Shown here: one piece after another, positions 57,514-64,000 of the stretch
Layout: each line of letters opens with the position of its first letter
Position numbering within the stretch: position 1 is the first letter of the stretch
Assembly: GCF_907164915.1 (NCBI RefSeq)
Contig: NC_061869.1
Span: forward strand, 14,560,125-14,624,124
Direction of reading: 5' to 3'
From: Impatiens glandulifera
Lineage: Eukaryota > Streptophyta > Magnoliopsida > Ericales > Balsaminaceae
Length of the DNA stretch: 64,000 nt
Notes under the pieces: generated by a model
Databases searched by the model: none
What the model was told of the DNA's origin: nothing
Seen by the model: the letters and a program-made list of their open reading frames with translations, nothing else
Program-made: the position numbers and the translations under genes

Positions 57514-59209
57514 ATGAAAATTAATGATTTTAATGACATTGTCAAAAATGTTTGGACCGAACATATTCAGGGTACAAAAATGTACCAAGTAAGCCAAAAG
57601 TTTGTCCTCCTCAAAACCAAACTCCAAAAACTTGACAGGAAACGATATGGTAACATCTCCTACCGAGTCCTTGAAGCCAAGTCAAAGCTGGAAGCCATCC
57701 AAAATAGTCACCTCCGTCACAATGGTATGAGCCAAGGTTGCAATGATGAAAAGGAGACCCTCACAGAATTCCGCAATCTTAGCTCCTACGAGGAAAGTTT
57801 TTCCCGCCATAAATCAAGGAAAAACTGGCTCTCGCTTGGCGACAAGAACACAACATTCTTCTACCGGAAATGCTCTGCCAGAAACTTCTATAATAATATC
57901 ATTCGTCTCAAATGGAGTGATGGGAGCACGGCCCAGGGGAAAAAATAGGTGCACTTGGAAGCAATCAACTTCTATCACGGCCTCATCGATATAAGAAATG
58001 ATCCCTCAAATCGCTTAAGCATCCTTCACCATATCGTCATCAAGACATTCAACATTGCTGACAGTAGTAAGCTCATTGAGATTGTTAGTGACAACGAGAT
58101 CAGAGACGCCCTTTTTAACATGAAAGGTGACAAAAGTCCTAGGCCTGATGGATTTAACGCCACTTTCTTTAAGGCCAATTGGAACATCGTTAGAGAGAGT
58201 GTTTGTGAGGCTATCAATGAGTTCTTTTAGAATCACAAGATACTTAAGCAATGGAATGCAACCGTCTTGAATTTGGTTCCAAAGAAGCCCTCCCCTAAAA
58301 TGATTCAATATTTCCGTCCAATTTCCTGCTACAATATCACATACAAAATTATTTAAAAAATCATTGCTAAACATTTTAAAGTTGTTATCTCAAAACTCAT
58401 TAGTCTCGGGAAATCAGATTTCATCCCTGACAGGTCTATCTCCCATAACATCTTACTCATGTAGGGTCTTCTTAAGAGTTATGGCAGGAAGTCCATCTCA
58501 CCGCGTGTGACTTTTAAGGTGGACATCCAAAAGGCCTTTGACTCTATTAAATGAAGCGATATTCACAATTTCTTAACCGCATCTAGTTTCCCTTGTATCT
58601 TTATTCACTGGATTATGTAGTGTGTCTCGACCCCCCCACTCCATTATGAGCGTGAACGATATCCATGATGGGTTTTTCAATGGGAAAAACGGGATTAGGC
58701 AAGTGAATTCTCTCTCCTCTTACCTTTTCGTCCTTATTATGGAGGTCTTTGAGTGCATTGTTAAAATGATCCTAAAGTACCGACCTTTCACTCACCACAC
58801 TTATTGCAAGCAAAAATCTATCACTCATATCTATTTTGTAGATGATCTCTTCATCCTGGCGCATGCTGACGTTGACTTCGTTAGAACTATAAAGGGGACT
58901 CTCACCATTTTTTCTAGTGTTACAGGTCTCAACATTAATCAGGTTAAAAGCCTTGCTTTCTATGGCGGCGTCAAGGAGGAAATCAAAGCCATCATTTTAA
59001 GGATCAAGGGCATTGAAAAAGGATCGCTCCCCGTCCGATATTTGGGCATCCCGCTCTCCTTTAAACAACTTCAAATCACGCACTACCGAACTCTAATTGA
59101 AAATGTAAAGAATGTTATTCTGGGATGGGCTACTAAAAGACTTTCTTATACATGTCAGATTGAGCTGGTCACTAGAGTTGTTATGGGTATTATCAGATAT
59201 TGGGCATAG
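57514..59209 (+). pseudogene. LINE reverse transcriptase fragment
   Basis: Pieces include SRKNWLSLGDKNTTFFYRKC (57514-57948) and KGDKSPRPDGFNATFFKANW (57949-58230), equivalent to the KSPGPDGFxxxFFK block. FKVDIQKAFDSI is near 58515-58550. NGIRQVNSLSSYLFVLIMEV (58622-59209) is the usual GLRQGDPLSPYLFxLxME. YFVDDLFILAHAD is the catalytic box. SLPVRYLGIPLS and a GWATKRLSYTCQ block follow. Stops near 57946, 58228, 58350 and 58552 inactivate it. Confidence 0.88.
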
Positions 59210-59657
59210 TAGATCGTCCTCCCAAATAAAGTCATGAAAGAACTAGATCAGCTTATGAGGAATTTCATTTGGGGGACTCAAGGGCGTGTTGGGAAAAATA
59301 TCAAATGGACGGACATGCAAGCCCAAAGACGAAGGTGGAATTGGAATCAAGGATAGTGTCTCATGGAACAAAACAGGCACTTCTGGGCATTGGAAAAGAA
59401 ACATGACTTGCTTTATGTTAGATGGGTACACTCGAGGTTCATCAGAAAATTCATCAGCATCTGGACATGCAAGATCAGAATGGAGATGGCGTGGTCCCTT
59501 AAAAAGATGTTGAAGCTCAAAGACAGCGTGGGCAAGGATCAACATTCATATTAGAAATGATAATGACACTCTATTCTTGCATTACCCCTAGTTCGAAAAT
59601 AGACTCATCCTTCATAATAGTATCTTCTCCATCACTCAAATAAGGTATAAATGTCTA

Positions 59658-60020
59658 TTGGCCACATTTCAACAAGTCAATAGCGGTTATTGGAACAACC
59701 TTCTAAGGAATATTCCAAAAGGTGCGAGAATCCTTGACGTACTTTCATCCTATCATTTAAATAACCATGAAGATTCTCGTGTTTGGAGTGTCAAGAACAA
59801 TGACAGGTTCAACTTGAGATCTGCCTGGGATTGTGTTCGTGATCATGGGGATATTCTCCCATGGTCCCACTTAGTGTGGTCTACCAAAGTGATCCCCATA
59901 CACCAATTCATTTTATGGCCCACCTTCTATGAGAAACTAATACTCATGATCGGATCAAAATTTACATGAGCATCCTTGATCCTAATTACCTCATTTGCAA
60001 GGGAAATGAGGAGTCCATTG
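59658..60020 (+). pseudogene. LINE C-terminal zf-RVT-like fragment
   Basis: NLRSAWDCVRDHGDILPWSH followed by LVWSTKVIPIHQFILW resembles the conserved SAWxxLR...VW...PKHxFxLW segment at the end of plant LINE polyproteins. Confidence 0.75.
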
Positions 60021-60387
60021 TGTTGAGTTATGGAGCCTACACTTATAATAAACTCTACAAATGTTAATTAGAGTTTATTGAGTTTGTATTTGGTTTTGGG
60101 CTTTGGCCTGACCAAGAATTATTTAGGTTTATTACCTAAATGTTTACCCTATAAATATGTGATTATTAAGGGTTTACATATAAGTGAAATAATTCTATAG
60201 AGATAAAGTGTGAGGCAAAAACTTTGTATTCCTTCTTCTTCTTCATAGTGAAATATGGTGGTGGCTAAAGTAGATGTAGCTCAATTTGAGTGAACAACTA
60301 TAAATTTGTGTCTTCTTGTGTTCTTCTTTCTTGCATTTTTACAGATTGTTTCAAGCTGGTCGGATTTGGGAAATACAAATCCTAACA
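60021..60387 (+). repeat. 5' LTR of the 60.0 kb copia
   Basis: 367 bases, TGTTGAG...CCTAACA, with TGTT/AACA inverted ends. It is followed by an exact TGGTATCAGAGC primer site at 60390-60401. Confidence 0.85.
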
Positions 60388-60430
60388 ACTGGTATCAGAG
60401 CAGCTAAGCTAGATCTGAGCATTGGAAACA

Positions 60431-60610
60431 ATGGCAAGTGAGAATAGTATAGGACATGAGATTGGAAGATTCGATAAAACAGATTATGCCTTCTGAAGAA
60501 TGCAGATTGAAGATTATCTCTATGGAAAGAAGCTTCATGTTCCTTTGAGTGAGAAACCACAATGAATGGATTAGTTAGCAAAGCAACAAATCATTTAGGT
60601 ATGGAGTGAA
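60431..60610 (+). pseudogene. copia gag N-terminal fragment
   Basis: The ATG at 60431 opens MASENSIG..., then GRFDKTDYAF, a stop in place of Trp, then RMQIEDYLYGKKLHVPL. This matches the conserved FDGxxYxxWRxxMExYL start of copia gag. Further stops follow and similarity ends near 60610. Confidence 0.8.
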
Positions 60611-61849
60611 TCTTTTATGACATTGTTGACGGTAAAGAATAAATTTGTTTTCTAAAAAAATTGATACACAACATCGCATGGTAATTGGTCTCTATACAGG
60701 ACATTAAAGAATGATAATTACAAAAACCGTTGGTGTCAATGACGAGTAAGTGTAAATTCTCGATGAAAATTAAGAAAATATTTAGATCATATATATGCTT
60801 AATCTTTTGGTATCTCACAAGCTGAGTTTCTATTCTTACTTATATTTTGTAACGGACGTTCAAATGTTCATATATTAGAAAAAAATTATTCTTTTTTACT
60901 AAAATAGAAAATTAGATAACTCACTGAATCAATTTTTGTTTCAACGATTTTGAACCGTATCTTTGACGGAATGACAATTTATTATGTGAATAATGAGGTA
61001 AAGAGCCTTAAGAAAAAATAACAACTAAAATAGAACTTGGAGACTATAATAATAGCTGAAAATTAACAAAAACATATTATAAGAAACCCTAAATAACATG
61101 ACGTTATAATTTCATTAACCTCCATCTATTTCTCGAGAGGTCGATAACGATAAAACGATCCATCACTGTTGAGACATGGTAAGAGGCGTGAACAATGAAT
61201 AGGACCGTAGATTGACTATGAAAAGTGGGTTACAAAGATAAATAAGGAAATCTTGTGAAGCATATGTATTGGAGGTGATGTAAGCATGACTGAGCTTCAT
61301 TTTTGTTAACATAGGCGATAATGAAATGCTTATGTTTTTCTTTTATGAATAAATAGAGATATAAAACAACTTGAAAAACACAACAAGAATATTAGATTAT
61401 TTAAGTCCTCTAACCATGGTGGAGGCATCAAAATATTGTAAAATGGTATCTTCAAAAACAAAATATCCATTACTATAATATGTTAAAATTTAAAGTAAAT
61501 TGAAAAAATCACAACATTAGTTATTATATTTTTTCAACTTGACTTATGAGTCTCCACTTAACAATAACATATATTACAATATATTTTATTAATAATCATA
61601 TTGTTTTGGTGGCAGAAAATAACCAACAAATCATAATCTTAATTTGATCAACATAGTACAATTTCTAAGAAGCTGAAACTCATTAGGATAAATTATAACT
61701 TAAAAATTCTACATTAAAGCTAGCAAAACTATAAATGTGACCTGCATATTATTTTTTTAAATGATTTATATATATTAAAAATGATAAAAATTGATTAAGC
61801 ATAACGACAAATTATGACATGGACAAAAAACGTTACTCAATAGGTAATC
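60611..61849. other. Intergenic
   Basis: AT-rich, no gene recognised. The missing remainder of the 60.0 kb copia and of the LINE is not found here. Confidence 0.45.
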
Positions 61850-62362
61850 GAACTTGAGAAATTGGGCCTAGAGTTTTGAAACTCAATTTGGTGTGCCTCA
61901 ATGTTAGATACAATAAAGGGAAGAAAGATATGTGCAATTATTTGTTGGATTAAAAAAAGACAAAAACAAATCACATAATGGAAAAGATGTCAATCAAATT
62001 GTATTAAGATGGAAATGTCAACTAAATCGTCACGAGATCATATTATGGTGGAGATGTCAAAAATATAACATGATCATTACCTTAATTATGAATTATAAAA
62101 GCTATGTATAGATATACATTATAAATGAGAAGAGCGTGAGAGACTAAATCTAGAATAACAGAGAGAGTTAGAGTTTGTAATCGCTATTATAACATTATTG
62201 AATTGATTATCCGAAAGTATGACGTATGACATTGTTGGTCCAAACCTGAGTAATATTCTTGTATCATTATTTCATTTTTTCTTACTTTTACGATATTGTT
62301 CTGCATTCCAATACGATTATTATTATTCCGCTTTCATTCTAAGGGTGATAGTTTTTACTACA
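61850..62362 (+). repeat. 5' LTR, same family as 21727-22290
   Basis: Shares CTCAATTTGGTGTGCCTCAA, GTGCAATTATTTGTTGGATT and CCGCTTTCATTCT with the other copy. It ends ACTACA before the primer site. The start is approximate. Confidence 0.7.
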
Positions 62363-62464
62363 AACTAGTATAGAGCCAAGTTGGGCTATGGCGGTCGCGA
62401 TTCAATTTTTTTAATGAGTTTTTTTCTTAATTCTGTCAATTATTTTGAAGATTTAAGAAATGGT

Positions 62465-62778
62465 CGACTTCTATTGTTGATATCGAGAAGTTCGATGGGA
62501 CGAAGGACTTTGGGTTGTGAAAGATGAAGATGAGGGCACACTTAGACAAGATGGGAGTTGCTAAAGCGCTTGATGGGGAATCGCAATTACCGGACTTGAT
62601 GGACGCGGAGAAAAAGATGGAGGTGTTAGAAAGGGCCTATAACACCTTGATTCTTAGTCTTAGTGATAAGGTGTTGCGAGATGTTACTAGTGTCACGACG
62701 ACAACAAATGTGTGGCTTTAGTTGGAGTATTTGTATATGAATAAGACATTATCTTCTCGGATCTACATCAAGTAGCTA
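62465..62778 (+). pseudogene. copia gag fragment
   Basis: The frame reads EKFDGTKDFGL, a stop in place of Trp, KMKMRAHLDKMGVAKALDGE and then LSDKVLRDVTSVTTTTNVWL. Another stop follows, then LEYLYMNKTLSSRIYIKQLL. This is the standard copia gag (UBN2-type) N-terminal block. Two in-frame stops and loss of the remainder make it inactive. Confidence 0.88.
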
Positions 62779-62780
62779 TT

Positions 62781-64000
62781 GTTTTCTTAAATAATAAACT
62801 TTACTTGCCTAACCGAGTAGGTTTAACTTTTAATTTTTATTATTAATAATTTTTAACACTAAAATATTATGGATCTCCAATTTTACTTAGAAAATACAAT
62901 ATTTAATAAAAACAAAAGATCCTAAAATATCACTAGGTCATAAACTCCTGAAAGCATCCAAAATAAGAAATTAACACACAATGACTCCAGATTTAAAGGG
63001 GGAATTTAAAGGGGGGAAATTCTATTTGTTTCTCTCTTTATGTGTCATTACTTAATACCGACCATTAGTTTAAGGCTATTATGTAGAGTTTTAGGACCAT
63101 TAAGTTCAAACAACCGCACAAAGTAAATACCCACCCACACATAGTCACTTCAGATCATTTGTGAATTATTCTCATTAGTTGAGTCACTTTTGACATTCTA
63201 TAGTTAGTGCCATGTTTGATTCAATTTAAATGTCGCATTAACTAAGAATTTAAAAGTTATAATAAAATCACTATGTTTTTTTATTATTCATAGATTCATC
63301 TTACTGTGAACGTTATATGTACAAAATAATATAGTATAATATGACATGTGTTGTCATCACAATAATCTAAAATCTAAAGAGATTACAACATTAAAATGAT
63401 TTATAATACAACGAAAACAACGAATTCAATTTCATAAAAATAAACATAAATAGTGGTCAATTCAGTTTATGCGAAACTTAGATATTATAAGAACAAAATA
63501 AATATGAAAGAAAGAGAAATGGACAAGGACCAAAAATTGTCCCTAAGGGAACAAACCATGTGGATAGGAGGACGTTGAAAATTGAAGGAGGAGAGGGGGA
63601 CTCATAAAGTTTTTGTCATTTTCTTCCTTTTTTTTTCAATTATTTATCTCTTCTAATTTTTAATTAGATAAGTATTCAAGTCAAGCTTTTCATACACCTC
63701 TACTTGTTCTATGTTCATTATTTTAATATGTTTTATTAAAATATCGTTATATTAAAAAGTAAGTTATTTAAATTTATAATTATGGTTGAAAAAATGATAA
63801 AATATTTAAGTTTAAAATAAAAGTAAAAAGAAAAAATCAAACAAGCATCTTTGTGTTTAATTAGATGAGAAAGTTAGCATAATCAGTCAATATCAAATTT
63901 CAACAAAATGCTTTCATTTAGAAAATAATGAGAAGTCGGGATAATAAACTTCTTTTTCAAATATTATATAATTGAATTAATTAAAATTAGTTGATTATTG
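62781..64000. other. AT-rich intergenic
   Basis: No gene, element or RNA recognised. Confidence 0.5.

Larger units (their letters stand above)
56101..60020 (+). mobile_element. L1-type LINE, degraded and 3'-interrupted
   Basis: In order: a basic ORF1-like region (56101-56740), an AP-endonuclease-like region (56790-57500), reverse transcriptase (about 58080-59210) and a C-terminal zf-RVT-like region (59760-60020). Stops and frameshifts separate all parts. It ends abruptly at 60020 where the LTR of another element begins, so the 3' UTR and poly(A) are missing here. The 5' end is not defined. Confidence 0.85.
60021..60610 (+). mobile_element. Ty1/copia 5' end inserted in the LINE
   Basis: A 5' LTR (60021-60387), primer site and the start of gag. 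The rest of the element is absent. The left border lies inside LINE coding sequence, so it inserted after the LINE. Confidence 0.82.
61850..62780 (+). mobile_element. Ty1/copia 5' LTR plus gag fragment
   Basis: An LTR (about 61850-62362) and a decayed primer site (AACTAGTATAGAGCC) are followed by gag. The LTR is the same family as the minus-strand LTR at 21727-22290. The element breaks off near 62780. Confidence 0.78.

Overview
The window is nuclear DNA from an AT-rich flowering plant, most likely a eudicot. It carries plant non-specific lipid transfer protein (nsLTP) genes with the family's typical 3' intron, a full-length FERONIA-type receptor kinase with a 5'-UTR intron, many degraded plant transposons and long (TA)n tracts. 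The species cannot be fixed from the sequence alone.

Host genes are few. Two type-I nsLTP genes (5195-5898 and 12606-13100, both +) lie in a roughly 5.1 kb tandem segmental duplication (about 2.23-7.31 kb and 9.52-15.39 kb). A third, more diverged nsLTP is at 28040-28472 (+). A candidate 110-residue gene of unknown function is at 34106-34438 (-). The one large gene is a FERONIA-like CrRLK1L kinase (CDS 40084-42771, +, 895 aa), intact in every motif I can check. About 1.3 kb upstream of it, an Asp/Asn-rich pair of exon-like segments (38509-38782) may be a small gene or a relic.

The rest is mostly mobile DNA. There are four Ty1/copia copies. They are an RNase H remnant at 1-465 (+), a 3' half with LTR at 21.73-24.31 kb (-), a complete-ended but gag-less element at 47395-51125 (+, TSD TAACC), and a 5' LTR plus gag start at 60.02-60.61 kb (+). 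A further LTR-gag fragment at 61.85-62.78 kb belongs to the same family as the 21.7 kb copy. A degraded LINE (56.1-60.02 kb) is cut by the 60.02 kb copia and lies directly behind a 340-bp hAT-type MITE with a perfect 8-bp TSD. Other TIR elements are at 7.6, 9.2, 24.3, 24.9-26.2, 29.5-30.5, 30.5 and 36.0 kb.

The most distinctive element family is a set of five Helitron-like non-autonomous elements (9.7, 15.8, 44.6-46.3, 51.7 and 54.0 kb). They have TC 5' ends, a short hairpin followed by CTRR at the 3' end, and A/T insertion sites. Their roughly 294-bp head module contains a box A/box B pair resembling a tRNA-type Pol III promoter. In the 44.6 kb copy the head is repeated in tandem. This is the best candidate for something undescribed. 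Further unexplained structures are a degenerate ~59-bp tandem array at 21.0-21.5 kb, a TTTAACACG-type minisatellite at 25.05-25.69 kb and a purine-rich degenerate array at 36.9-38.35 kb.
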